Source: Spirochaetales bacterium (GTDB lineage Bacteria > Spirochaetota > Spirochaetia > Sphaerochaetales > Sphaerochaetaceae). Taken from it: 64,000 nucleotides of DNA. The stretch is from assembly GCA_018433865.1 (NCBI GenBank), contig JAHDQJ010000022.1, positions 1-64,000 on the forward strand, in the 5' to 3' direction. The position numbers were made by a program, and so were the translations under genes. Under the pieces are notes generated by a model. It had not been told where the DNA came from. It did no database searches and saw only the letters and a list, made by a program, of their open reading frames with translations. This document shows positions 46,802-55,206 of this stretch, in pieces. Numbering within the stretch: position 1 is the stretch's first letter; each line of letters opens with the position of its first letter.

Positions 46802-46829
46802 TTGCATTTTGTTGCGCCATTGCTATACT
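46802..46829 (+). promoter_or_regulatory. Promoter of arcC
   Basis: TTGCAT (46802-46807), 16 bases, TATACT (46824-46829). Confidence 0.6.
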
Positions 46830-46834
46830 GTCAA
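46806..46834 (-). promoter_or_regulatory. Promoter of the queuosine transporter operon
   Basis: Minus-strand TTGACA (46829-46834), 17 bases, CAAAAT (46806-46811). It faces the arcC promoter and their boxes overlap. Confidence 0.45.
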
Positions 46835-46884
46835 CAGCGGGATGAAGCGGGTGAGCTTCGCATGCCCAGCCAATGGAGAAGACG

Positions 46885-47832
46885 ATGGAAGAGAGCAAAT
46901 TGATAGTGATCGCGATCGGAGGGAACTCCCTCATCGAGGACAGCAAGCACGTGACGGTCAAGAGTCAGTACGAGGCGGCACGCAAGACCGCCAGCCACAT
47001 CGTCAGGCTGGTCCGCAGCGGCCATCGTGTGGTCATAGCGCATGGGAACGGGCCGCAAGTCGGATTCATCCTTCTACGTGCGGAATTCGCGAAGTCGATA
47101 CTCCACTCGGTCCCGCTCGATTCGTGTGTAGCCGATACCCAGGGAGCCATCGGATACCAGTTGCAAATGGCCTTGTACAACGAATTCGCGAAGGAAGGGC
47201 TCTCCCCGCAAGTCGTCACCGTGGTTACGCAGGTCGAGGTCGATCCCCGGGACCCCTCCTTCCTCAAGCCGACCAAGCCGATCGGCTCCTTCATGTCCAA
47301 GGAAGATGCCGACAACCATCGGCTGAACGACGGATGGGATGTGGTGGAGGATGCGGGACGGGGCTACCGACGCGTGGTCGCCTCCCCGAAGCCGATCTCC
47401 ATCGTTGAGCTTGGGACGGTAAAGACGCTTGTCGACCACAACGTCATCGTGATTGCCGCCGGCGGTGGCGGAATTCCCGTGGTCAGACATCCCGACGGAA
47501 CGTTGGAAGGTCTCGAGGCGGTGATCGACAAGGATCTCGCGGCAGCATTGATGGCGAAAGAGCTCAAGGCCGATCTGTTCGTCATCTCCACCGCCGTCGA
47601 GAAGGTATGTCTCAACTACGGCAAACCATCGCAGAAAGAACTCGACACCATCGGATTGAAAGAATGCCAGACCTATGTGGACGAGGGCCATTTCGCCCCC
47701 GGAAGCATGTTGCCGAAGATCTTGGCGATGATGGATTTCGTGAAGACGACCGGGCATGTGGGCCTGATCACCAATCCCGAAAACATCTGGGCAGCTCTCT
47801 ACGAGGGGAAGGGTACGAAGATCGTTCCCTGA
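46885..47832 (+). CDS. arcC: Carbamate kinase
   Basis: 315-residue amino-acid-kinase-fold enzyme that makes ATP and carbamate from carbamoyl phosphate. Motifs: IAIGGNSL near residue 8, HGNGPQVG near 54, QGAIGYQLQ near 86, ITTP-like phosphate contacts and VIAAGGGGIPVV near 193, and ALMAKELKAD near 220. No arginine deiminase or ornithine transcarbamylase lies next to it, so a purine or citrulline route is possible. The ATG at 46885 has GGAGA at better spacing than ATG 46873. Confidence 0.92.
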   Translation: MEESKLIVIAIGGNSLIEDSKHVTVKSQYEAARKTASHIVRLVRSGHRVVIAHGNGPQVGFILLRAEFAKSILHSVPLDSCVADTQGAIGYQLQMALYNEFAKEGLSPQVVTVVTQVEVDPRDPSFLKPTKPIGSFMSKEDADNHRLNDGWDVVEDAGRGYRRVVASPKPISIVELGTVKTLVDHNVIVIAAGGGGIPVVRHPDGTLEGLEAVIDKDLAAALMAKELKADLFVISTAVEKVCLNYGKPSQKELDTIGLKECQTYVDEGHFAPGSMLPKILAMMDFVKTTGHVGLITNPENIWAALYEGKGTKIVP

Positions 47833-47845
47833 GCCTCACGCCTGG

Positions 47846-47864
47846 GGACCGGCCCTGCCGGTCC
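47846..47864. terminator. GC-rich hairpin between arcC and DUF4105 gene
   Basis: GGACCGGC (47846-47853) pairs with GCCGGTCC (47857-47864) around CCT. It lies between convergent genes; the T run is weak on both strands. Confidence 0.5.
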
Positions 47865-47869
47865 GGTTG

Positions 47870-49258
47870 TCAGAAATCGGAATCATCGATGACTCGCCGC
47901 TTGCGCACCAGTATCCGTTCGAACGGAATCGTGCTGTTGCACAGGTGCAGCGGCAGCATGGTCAGGATGATCTGCCAATTCTGTTGGATCATGAGATCGA
48001 TGAACACCAGTTTCAGCAGGATGACGGCGATGATCACGAAAGTCATCGCGGTGTTCATCTTCCGGAATCCGCGCAATGCCCGTGCATTGCCGAAAGCACT
48101 GGCCAGCGCCAAGACGGCCAGTACCAGGACCAGAGGATTCACGATCAGGATGTTCTCGTTGAAATAGGTGACATCATGGTTGCTCCCCGTCATCATGAAG
48201 ATCAATAGGATAGAGAGTACCGAAGCGGACAAGGTCCAGATGAAGTTCACGATTCCGTAGAGAAAACGGAATACCCTGCGCAGAGCGGTCATGTAGAGGG
48301 CTCCCTGGAAACGACCGAGCAGGATGCACAACAATCCGACTGCCAATGCGAAGCACATCCCTTGCAGCGTCATCGGATGCCATGAATCCAGGACAGGTGC
48401 CCGTGCTCCCTCTGTCGCGACATGGTGGACGATCCTCTCTCCTGCGATGGGAACCCGTTGTCCGTATTCATCCACATAGGAGAATTGCCGCAATGCATCC
48501 TCAAGCAGAGCGGGGAGGAACATCGCCTCCCAGAGGGTGATGGGCTTGTCAATGGTTCCGCTTTGGAGGAAGTTGAGCGTCCAATCGACGAATGGGGAAG
48601 CATAGGTATGACGCCCCACCAGTTGACGGATGCTCTCCTCCATGGGGATCGTGCTTGCCCAGGCATGCAGCTGCCCTCCGACGGCCTTGTCGATGATGTC
48701 CCTGATCCTGGTGGAGCAGTTCTCGCGATAGTGGTGGTAGAGGTAGGTCTGGTGTTCCTGCTGCACGTTGTAGTTCAGTACGCTGAGCACTTCAAGCTTC
48801 GCGGAGTCGGGGAGGTTCAGCACAAGCTCATATATATCGCGATTTTCCTCGGTCGCGAGGGCGATCCTGGCTGCCGTCGCCGTTGCCCAGACCTCATAGT
48901 TCAGTCTCCCGATCGCGAAGGTCTGGTAGAAATCATCATCAAAGCTGAATATGCCGTAATCATAGAGGACACTCCGTTCCCCCTTGGTGTCGGAAATCGC
49001 GATGCCGGAGTGGCCGAACCATACGTACAGGGGATCTCCCTTGCCCATGGTGACCAAGGAGATCTTCAGCTGCCGTGCCGCCTCCTGTTCGTAGGGCATG
49101 AGCGGTCGGAGGAACTCACGATCGCTGAGAATCCGTTCCGAAGAGTTGGGATCATCGAACATCTGCCCGAGGCGCACCGATGCTGCGGACAAGCTTGCGA
49201 GCGAGAGAAACAGAACGAGGGCACAGTACCGTCGGATGCGATTCCCATGTTGCGGCAT
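47870..49258 (-). CDS. DUF4105 family membrane protein
   Basis: 462 residues. Signal-like segment (RRYCALVLFLSLASLSAAS), then the DUF4105 domain: VWFGHSGIAI near 80, DYGIFSFDDDFY near 99, and YLYHHYRENCSTRIRDIID near 172 with the HxxxNC-type Cys found in NlpC/P60-like hydrolases. At least four further transmembrane helices end the protein. It may be an envelope or lipoprotein-processing enzyme; function unknown. The ATG at 49270 touches the -10 box TATGCT (49271-49276), so the inner ATG 49258 is more likely. Confidence 0.8.
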   Translation of the reverse strand: MPQHGNRIRRYCALVLFLSLASLSAASVRLGQMFDDPNSSERILSDREFLRPLMPYEQEAARQLKISLVTMGKGDPLYVWFGHSGIAISDTKGERSVLYDYGIFSFDDDFYQTFAIGRLNYEVWATATAARIALATEENRDIYELVLNLPDSAKLEVLSVLNYNVQQEHQTYLYHHYRENCSTRIRDIIDKAVGGQLHAWASTIPMEESIRQLVGRHTYASPFVDWTLNFLQSGTIDKPITLWEAMFLPALLEDALRQFSYVDEYGQRVPIAGERIVHHVATEGARAPVLDSWHPMTLQGMCFALAVGLLCILLGRFQGALYMTALRRVFRFLYGIVNFIWTLSASVLSILLIFMMTGSNHDVTYFNENILIVNPLVLVLAVLALASAFGNARALRGFRKMNTAMTFVIIAVILLKLVFIDLMIQQNWQIILTMLPLHLCNSTIPFERILVRKRRVIDDSDF

Positions 49259-49270
49259 GCTCCCGATCAT

Positions 49271-49299
49271 AGCATATTTTTATCCGTTTGGTTGACAGA
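49271..49299 (-). promoter_or_regulatory. Promoter of the DUF4105 gene
   Basis: Minus-strand CTGTCA (49294-49299), 17 bases, TATGCT (49271-49276). The -35 box overlaps that of recO. Confidence 0.5.
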
Positions 49300-49320
49300 T
49301 TTTCGGGGAGGGGCTACTCT
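49292..49320 (+). promoter_or_regulatory. Promoter of recO
   Basis: TTGACA (49292-49297), 17 bases, TACTCT (49315-49320). Confidence 0.6.
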
Positions 49321-49357
49321 TGGCCCAAGCATCGCGCCTGTGGTGCAAGGGATGGTG

Positions 49358-50119
49358 ATGGAGAGGAACCTGACAACCGAGGCTATCGTCCTGACCAACA
49401 AGCGGTGGGGAGATCTGCACCGCTTGGTAACCATGCTCAGCCCCTCGTTGGGAATTTTCGACGCGGTTGCCTATGGGGCCAGGAAGGGAAAGCTTGCAGG
49501 AGGCATCGACCCGTTTGTCATCGGAACTTTCTACGTGTACCACAACCAGGCAAGGAAGGTCCGTTCCATCACCGACATCGAGGTCACGTTCCAAGGCGAG
49601 GGGATACGGGAGGACTTGGCACGCTTGTATGTCGCCCACGCAATGGCCGAGATGGCGATGCGGATGCACGGAGGCGATCACGAGCAACTCTACGGCATCC
49701 TCTCCCGGCACCTGGTGTTGCTTGCCCAGCGCGAGGTCGAGCCGCGCAGGCTGTTCATGCAATTTGCCTTGCGTTTCATCGCGATCATGGGACTTGAGAG
49801 CGATCTCTCTTCCTGTCCGGTCTGTGCACACCCTTACGAAACACAAGAAATCCTGTATTATCATACGGGGTTGCACGCACCGTGTTGCCGTTCGTGCGCA
49901 GATATCGATACCGAGACGTTCGAGATGGCGCTCGGTCCCGGCGGAAGGAAGTATCTCGAACTCACGAGAAACATGGAGGAGGTCTCGGCCGTGTCGGTCG
50001 ACCTGACCGAGGCGACTACCGAGCGGCTCTTTCGCTACATGGTCCGCCAGGTGAACGACATCCTCGGATCGGCACTCCGCAGTCTGACCGGCGGCGTGCT
50101 TACGGAGGCTTTGCAATGA
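49358..50119 (+). CDS. recO: DNA repair protein RecO
   Basis: 253-residue recombination mediator that helps load RecA in the RecFOR pathway. N-terminal OB fold (TEAIVLTNKRWGDLHRLVTMLSP), a helical middle domain and a zinc site CPVC...CCRSC near residues 153-178. ATG 49358 has AAGGG at 6-base spacing; GTG/ATG at 49352-49355 are alternatives. recJ follows after 24 bases, so both belong to one recombination operon. Confidence 0.92.
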   Translation: MERNLTTEAIVLTNKRWGDLHRLVTMLSPSLGIFDAVAYGARKGKLAGGIDPFVIGTFYVYHNQARKVRSITDIEVTFQGEGIREDLARLYVAHAMAEMAMRMHGGDHEQLYGILSRHLVLLAQREVEPRRLFMQFALRFIAIMGLESDLSSCPVCAHPYETQEILYYHTGLHAPCCRSCADIDTETFEMALGPGGRKYLELTRNMEEVSAVSVDLTEATTERLFRYMVRQVNDILGSALRSLTGGVLTEALQ

Positions 50120-50143
50120 ATATTTATAAAAGGTTGAATATAT

Positions 50144-52318
50144 ATGAAGGAATGGCTGAAGGAACCGGTATCGGTGGAGTTGGTACGCAAGCTCAACGAA
50201 CAGTATGGTGTGGATTACATCACCGCGTCGCTGTTGGCTCGCAGGAAAGCGGTGGAACCTGAGGATGTCAGGTACGTGCTGGAATCGGATATCTCCTATC
50301 TGCACAATCCGTTCCTTTTCGATGAGATGGAAAGTTTCGTGGAACGAATCCTCCAGGCAAAGGAAGAGCAGGAGAAGGTCTGTGTCCTGGGGGACCGGGA
50401 TGTGGATGGGATAACCAGCACGGTGTTGTTGGTGCAGGAACTCCGTGCGATGGGCATCGAGACCTCCTGGTGGTTGCCCGAAGGCGATGTTCCCTATGGA
50501 TTGTCGATGGAAGTGATCGATATGATCGCATCAAAGGATGTGACGCTCGCGGTCACCGTGGACTGCGGAATATCGAACACTGATGAAGTCGCGTACGCGC
50601 GAACTCTTGGCATCGATGTGCTCATCACCGATCATCACATCGCCGGTTCGGTGATTCCCGCGGCGGTCGCGGTGATCGATCCCAAGCTTGAAGGCTGCGG
50701 ATATCCCTTCGCACATCTGGCAGGTTGCGGAGTCGTCGCCAAGTGCATCTGGGCGCTCAGGTTCGCCCTCAGCGATTTTTTCCGGGAGGAGATGATCCTT
50801 CTCCACGCAGTTCCCGGCAGTACCGTACCGGGGAACGAGACTGTCATCATCGAGGCGGTGCGGCTGAAGAATCTGGTGGAAGAGGACCGTATCATCGAGG
50901 AGATCGTTCCGGGAGTCCTCGAACTGCATCAGAGCCGGATCCTCAGGTTTCTCGATTGCGGATTGCCGATACTCGCGCTCGACGTTGATGTGGAGCGTAC
51001 CCTGCTGCGACAGGCTTTCGGACGGAATATCGACATCCATCTCGGGGAATTGCGACCGCAACTCGAACGGATGCTCCCGCAGATTGCCGGCAAGAGCCTG
51101 TTCAGTCTCAAGCGCATCAGCAGGGCTGTCCGGTACACGAAGACCGCATCGGAGCTTGATGTGCTCATCGCGCTGTTCCATGCGTTCGTGCTGCGTTCCG
51201 TTCCGGCACTCTCGGCCGGATATGAGCAGGTGTTGGACTTGGTTGCCATGGGTACCATCGGAGACCTGATGCCCATGACCGACGAGAACCGGATATTGGT
51301 GAAGGTCGGCATGCGCGTCATGTCCGAAGGGGTGAGGAAGGAGTTGCTCGCACTCTTGACCATGCAGAACCTGGTCGGCAAGAGGCTCTCCACCAGCGAC
51401 ATCGGATGGCAGCTTACTCCCGTCATCAATGCTTCAGGCCGCCTGGGGAGACCACAGGTGGCGGTGAATATGCTGTTGGCCGAGGACCTGCATGCGTGCG
51501 AGGAATTCGCGGGTGAGTTGATGCGATTGAATCGCGAGCGGCAGAAACAGGGCGAAGAGTCTTGGGACCGGTTGCTCCCCAAGGCCCGCTCAAGCCATGA
51601 TGATTTCGATGGAAAGTTCCTCATGGTCGAAGATCCGACCGTGAGCAGGGGCCTCACGGGAATCATGGCGTCACGCTTGCTGCGGCAGTTCAACGCACCG
51701 AGCATGGTGATCGCACATGTGGATACCGATCGTGTCACCGGGTCGGTCCGCAGTCCCCAGCACTTCAACGTGATGGAGTTCCTCTCGGCTTTCGAGGATC
51801 TGTTCCTCGATTTCGGCGGTCACCGCTGTGCAGGCGGATTCAGCATGGAACGGAAGCATCTCGGCACCTTGCGCGACCGTATCGCCAGTGCCATCGATCT
51901 TCTGGAATCACAGGCAGATGCAGGTGACGAGCCGGTAACGATCGATGCGGAGCTGCCGGCGACCTACATGACACCCGAACTGATCAGTCTGGTGGAGACC
52001 TTCGAACCGTACGGGGAGGGCAATCCTCCGCTGCAGTTCCTCATCCAGGGGGCGAAAGTGGAGGAGGTCCAATTCCTCAACCGCTCGAAAGGCCCGGGGC
52101 CATCGCATGTGAAGATGCAGTTGCAGTTCGGACAATATCGGTGGCCAGCCCTGTACTGGAATGCAGGAGATACGGTGGGAAGCGAATTCGATGCAGGCGA
52201 TGAGGTCGACCTGGTCTTCAGGATGGGCCGCAACTATTTCAGGAACAATGAGTCGCTGCAGCTCACCGTAGTCTCGCTCAAGCGGCACAAGACACCCATC
52301 GAACGGATCTTGCGGTGA
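50144..52318 (+). CDS. recJ: Single-stranded-DNA-specific exonuclease RecJ
   Basis: 724-residue DHH-family 5'-3' exonuclease. Motif I LGDRDVDGITSTV near residue 82, motif III ITDHHIAG near 165, the DHHA1 motif GGHRCAGGFSM near 563, and a C-terminal OB-like domain from about 620. It is longer than E. coli RecJ by an insertion around 215-330. ATG 50144 has AAAGG. It works with RecO encoded upstream. Confidence 0.92.
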   Translation: MKEWLKEPVSVELVRKLNEQYGVDYITASLLARRKAVEPEDVRYVLESDISYLHNPFLFDEMESFVERILQAKEEQEKVCVLGDRDVDGITSTVLLVQELRAMGIETSWWLPEGDVPYGLSMEVIDMIASKDVTLAVTVDCGISNTDEVAYARTLGIDVLITDHHIAGSVIPAAVAVIDPKLEGCGYPFAHLAGCGVVAKCIWALRFALSDFFREEMILLHAVPGSTVPGNETVIIEAVRLKNLVEEDRIIEEIVPGVLELHQSRILRFLDCGLPILALDVDVERTLLRQAFGRNIDIHLGELRPQLERMLPQIAGKSLFSLKRISRAVRYTKTASELDVLIALFHAFVLRSVPALSAGYEQVLDLVAMGTIGDLMPMTDENRILVKVGMRVMSEGVRKELLALLTMQNLVGKRLSTSDIGWQLTPVINASGRLGRPQVAVNMLLAEDLHACEEFAGELMRLNRERQKQGEESWDRLLPKARSSHDDFDGKFLMVEDPTVSRGLTGIMASRLLRQFNAPSMVIAHVDTDRVTGSVRSPQHFNVMEFLSAFEDLFLDFGGHRCAGGFSMERKHLGTLRDRIASAIDLLESQADAGDEPVTIDAELPATYMTPELISLVETFEPYGEGNPPLQFLIQGAKVEEVQFLNRSKGPGPSHVKMQLQFGQYRWPALYWNAGDTVGSEFDAGDEVDLVFRMGRNYFRNNESLQLTVVSLKRHKTPIERILR

Positions 52319-52396
52319 CAGGGCATCCGCTCACTTGACAAAATCCTCGTATTTGGAGAAGATTGTGCAGAGTTTGGTCCCAGGTCAGGGAAGGGG

Positions 52397-52615
52397 GTGA
52401 TTACTATAGCTTACGTAAGAGTTGACGATAATGAGCCACTCGAGAAGTCGATCAAGAAATTCAAGAGAATGGTCGAGAAAGAGGGCATTATCCGGGAATG
52501 GAAAAAGCGCGAGTACTTCGAGAAGCCTTCCACCATCGAAAACCGGAAGAAGAAGGCCTTGGCGCGCAAGCAGATGAAGAAAGTACGTAAGATGCACTCC
52601 ATGAAGAGCTATTGA
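52397..52615 (+). CDS. rpsU: 30S ribosomal protein S21
   Basis: 72 residues as GTG 52397, with [17 protein letters not shown] then [17 protein letters not shown], typical of S21. The GTG is the last part of AAGGGGGTGAT (52391-52401), which pairs with the 3' end of 16S rRNA as the full AAGGAGGTGAT apart from one base. A start inside the ribosome site is unlikely; the codon ATA at 52406 would give a natural MAYVRVDD N-terminus (69 aa). A TTGACA at 52335-52340 may be its -35 box, with no clear -10. Terminator follows. Confidence 0.88.
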   Translation: MITIAYVRVDDNEPLEKSIKKFKRMVEKEGIIREWKKREYFEKPSTIENRKKKALARKQMKKVRKMHSMKSY

Positions 52616-52640
52616 TCGCCTCTGTACATGTGACGTCGTC

Positions 52641-52672
52641 AGACCGTCGGTGTACAGCCGGCGGTTTTTTTT
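52641..52672 (+). terminator. Terminator of rpsU
   Basis: ACCGTCGG (52643-52650) pairs with CCGGCGGT (52658-52665), one G-T pair, then eight T. Confidence 0.8.
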
Positions 52673-52679
52673 ATAGCAA

Positions 52680-52815
52680 GGAGGTTCCAGGATGAGCGGG
52701 ATGCCAGTCAAGAGAAGCAGGAACGGCTTAGTCCGTGCCAGCATGCGATTTCCCGTGTGTCTCATGTGCCTGTCAGGCCATGCATCGAACGAAACCCATC
52801 GATAAAGGAACCTCC
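52680..52815 (+). promoter_or_regulatory. Possible ribosome-site sequestering leader of metY
   Basis: The 9-base segments 52680-52688 and 52807-52815 are exact complements and can pair over 118 bases. Pairing would mask both the leader peptide site and the metY site. A smaller hairpin is possible near 52765-52786 (CATGTGCC with GGCCATG). Confidence 0.45.
52692..52805 (+). CDS. Putative leader peptide of metY (37 aa)
   Basis: ATG 52692 lies 7 bases after a perfect AAGGAGG (52678-52684) and opens a 37-codon frame with basic start ([13 protein letters not shown]) and the cluster VCLMCLSGH at residues 22-30, then TAA at 52803-52805. That TAA is the beginning of the metY ribosome site AAAGGAA. 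GGAGGTTCC (52680-52688) is the exact complement of GGAACCTCC (52807-52815), which contains that site. This is the layout of a translational attenuator. I know no family for the peptide; the coding potential is inferred from the ribosome site and layout. Confidence 0.5.
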   Translation: MSGMPVKRSRNGLVRASMRFPVCLMCLSGHASNETHR

Positions 52816-52816
52816 C

Positions 52817-54103
52817 ATGGATATTCATACGCATTATCATTTCGAAACCCTCCAGTTGCACGCAGGCCAAGAATCGCCCGATCCGGCGACCGGAGCGCGT
52901 GCAGTTCCCATCTACGCCACGACCTCTTTCGTCTTCGACGATTGCCGCCAGGCTGCGGCGCGTTTCGACCTCTCCGAGTCGGGCAACATCTATACGAGGA
53001 TCATGAATCCCACCACGGATGTGTTCGAGAAGCGGATCGCCGCGCTCGAAGGGGGAGTCGGTGCGCTGGCGACCGCGAGCGGACAGGCAGCCACCACGAT
53101 AGCCATCCAGAACCTGGCACAGGTCGGCGACCATATCGTAGCCGCCCGAACCATCTATGGCGGTACCTACACACTCTTCAGCAGGACATTCACGCAAATC
53201 GGCATCTCTTGCACATTCTTCGATGTCGATGACCTTGATGAGCTCACGAGCTCGATACAGGGCAACACCAAGGCGGTGTTCATCGAGAGCATCGGGAATC
53301 CCAACGCCAATCTTGCCGACATCGAGGCGATCGCACGGATCGCGCATGCACACCACATCCCCTTGATCGTCGACAATACTTTCGCGACACCTTACCTCAT
53401 CCGCCCGATCGCACACGGAGCAGACATCGTCATCCACTCCGCAACGAAGTTCATCGGCGGTCACGGCACGAGCATCGGGGGAGTGGTCATCGATGGTGGG
53501 AATTTCGATTGGAAAGCTTCGGGCAAGTTTCCCAGGTTCGTCGATCCGGATCCGAGTTACCATGGCATCAGCTATACCGAAGCCACGGGAAATCTTGCCT
53601 TCATCGTACGTGCTCGTGTCATCCTCCTCAGGGACTACGGAGCCGCCCTCAGTCCTTTCAATGCGTTCCTTTTCCTTCAGGGCCTTGAGACCCTCTCGCT
53701 CCGGGTCGAGCGTCATGTCTCGAACACACTGAAGGTCGTCGGGTTCCTTGGTGCGCACCCACGGGTCAAGCAGGTGAACCATCCCTCGCTGCCCACCCAT
53801 CCTGACCATCATCTCTATGCTCGCTATTTCCCCCGTGGCGGTGCTTCGATCTTCACCTTCGTGGTGAACGGGGGCGCCGAAGCAGCCACCCGTTTCATAG
53901 ACCGCTTGCAGATATTCAGTCTCCTTGCCAATGTTGCGGATGTGAAGTCGTTGGTGATCCACCCTGCGAGCACTACGCACAGCCAACTTTCGGGAGAGGA
54001 GCTGCTCGCCGCGGGAATCGAGCCGGGTACCATCAGACTGTCCGTCGGTACCGAGCATGTCGATGACCTGATCGCCGATCTGGCGCAAGCGCTTGAAGCG
54101 TGA
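52817..54103 (+). CDS. metY: O-acetylhomoserine sulfhydrylase / Cys-Met PLP enzyme
   Basis: 428-residue PLP enzyme that makes homocysteine from O-acetylhomoserine and sulfide. N-terminal [23 protein letters not shown] near 56, [10 protein letters not shown] near 86, DNTFATPYL near 178 and the PLP lysine in [11 protein letters not shown] near 204, followed by the C-terminal lid ([14 protein letters not shown]). It pairs with metA directly downstream. ATG 52817 follows AAAGGAA. A leader peptide and possible attenuator precede it. Confidence 0.92.
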   Translation: MDIHTHYHFETLQLHAGQESPDPATGARAVPIYATTSFVFDDCRQAAARFDLSESGNIYTRIMNPTTDVFEKRIAALEGGVGALATASGQAATTIAIQNLAQVGDHIVAARTIYGGTYTLFSRTFTQIGISCTFFDVDDLDELTSSIQGNTKAVFIESIGNPNANLADIEAIARIAHAHHIPLIVDNTFATPYLIRPIAHGADIVIHSATKFIGGHGTSIGGVVIDGGNFDWKASGKFPRFVDPDPSYHGISYTEATGNLAFIVRARVILLRDYGAALSPFNAFLFLQGLETLSLRVERHVSNTLKVVGFLGAHPRVKQVNHPSLPTHPDHHLYARYFPRGGASIFTFVVNGGAEAATRFIDRLQIFSLLANVADVKSLVIHPASTTHSQLSGEELLAAGIEPGTIRLSVGTEHVDDLIADLAQALEA

Positions 54104-54113
54104 GGGAGGTTGC

Positions 54114-55085
54114 ATGCCGGTAAAGATTTCCGATGCGTTGCCCGCACGAGGCATCCTCGAACGGGAGAACATCTTCGTGATGACCGAGAAGCGGGCTGCG
54201 AGCCAAGACATCCGCCCGCTTCGGCTTCTGATCTTGAACCTCATGCCACTGAAAACCAGTACCGAGACGAGCTTGCTGCGGAGACTTTCGAATACGCCGT
54301 TGCAGATCGAGGTCGATTTTCTCCGGACCGCGACCTACACCTCGAAACACTCATCCTCCGAGTACCTGGAGGAGTTCTACAAGACCTTCGACGAGGTCTG
54401 CAAGTCCACGTATGACGGACTGATCATCACCGGGGCTCCGGTGGAGACCATGGAGTTCGAACAGGTCGGATATTGGGATGAACTGTGCAAGATCATGAGC
54501 TGGGCCGATGAACATGTGTTCGCAAAGCTGTTTCTCTGTTGGGGAGCCCAGGCGGGGCTCTACTACCACTACGGGATTGGCAAGCAGCCGTTGCCCAAAA
54601 AGAAGTTCGGGGTGTTCAAGCACCGGGTATTGGTCCCCAACACTCCCTTGCTGAGAGGATTCGACGACAGGTTCTTCGCTCCGCATTCCCGGCATACGGA
54701 AGTGAGGCGTGCGGATGTGGAGGCTGTGGGAGAGCTGCACATCCTCTCGGACAGCGAGGAGGCCGGACTCTACATCGTCTCGAGTGAGGATGGGAGGCAG
54801 GTCTTCGTGTTCGGTCACCCCGAATATGACAAGGATACGCTGGACCAGGAGTACAGACGGGACGTAGGGAAGGGATTGCCGATCGAAATTCCCGCCAATT
54901 ATTACACGGACGATGATCCTGCGAAGGGACCGATGGTGAATTGGTACTCCCATGCTCAACTTCTGTATACCAATTGGCTGAACTATTACGTGTACCAGAC
55001 CACACCCTTCGATCTCAGCCTCTTGCCCGCTGCGCGTGCGCATGGCCCATCGCCGGCGGCTCCGCGGCATATCAGGCTCGATTGA
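54114..55085 (+). CDS. metA: Homoserine O-acetyltransferase (MetA family)
   Basis: 323-residue MetA-fold acyltransferase. Catalytic Cys in FLCWGAQAGLYYHYGI near residue 142, His in FGHPEYD near 235 with Glu. The acyl-specificity position is Glu in TGAPVETMEFEQV near 111, as in the acetyl-CoA-using MetA of Bacillus, whereas succinyl-type enzymes carry Gly. This fits MetY, which uses O-acetylhomoserine. ATG 54114 follows GGGAGG and is 10 bases after metY; together they form a direct-sulfhydrylation methionine route. Confidence 0.9.
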   Translation: MPVKISDALPARGILERENIFVMTEKRAASQDIRPLRLLILNLMPLKTSTETSLLRRLSNTPLQIEVDFLRTATYTSKHSSSEYLEEFYKTFDEVCKSTYDGLIITGAPVETMEFEQVGYWDELCKIMSWADEHVFAKLFLCWGAQAGLYYHYGIGKQPLPKKKFGVFKHRVLVPNTPLLRGFDDRFFAPHSRHTEVRRADVEAVGELHILSDSEEAGLYIVSSEDGRQVFVFGHPEYDKDTLDQEYRRDVGKGLPIEIPANYYTDDDPAKGPMVNWYSHAQLLYTNWLNYYVYQTTPFDLSLLPAARAHGPSPAAPRHIRLD

Positions 55086-55109
55086 CAAGGTATACGGAAA
55101 GAATTTCAG

Positions 55110-55121
55110 GGTAAATTTACC
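55110..55121. promoter_or_regulatory. Perfect palindrome GGTAAATTTACC upstream of serA
   Basis: A 12-base perfect palindrome about 25 bases before the -35 box of serA. It may be an operator, for instance for the Lrp-type protein encoded at the end of the same operon. Confidence 0.35.
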
Positions 55122-55146
55122 TTAACATAAATTTTTCATTACATAT

Positions 55147-55176
55147 TTGACAAATACACAATCAGTAGAATATCAT
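55147..55176 (+). promoter_or_regulatory. Promoter of serA operon
   Basis: TTGACA (55147-55152), 18 bases, TATCAT (55171-55176). The region is AT-rich. Confidence 0.5.
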
Positions 55177-55206
55177 GTAGGTATATTGTCCATCTAAAGG
55201 AGAATC

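Noticed and set aside
52673-52816. SAM riboswitch upstream of metY
   Set aside because: The SAM-I core elements were not seen; the ribosome-site pairing and small frame explain the region better.
52385-54244. A 619-codon minus-strand frame opposite metY
   Set aside because: It covers the metY gene in the antisense direction; metY has a ribosome site, PLP motifs and family alignment, so the frame is a by-product of GC-rich codons.
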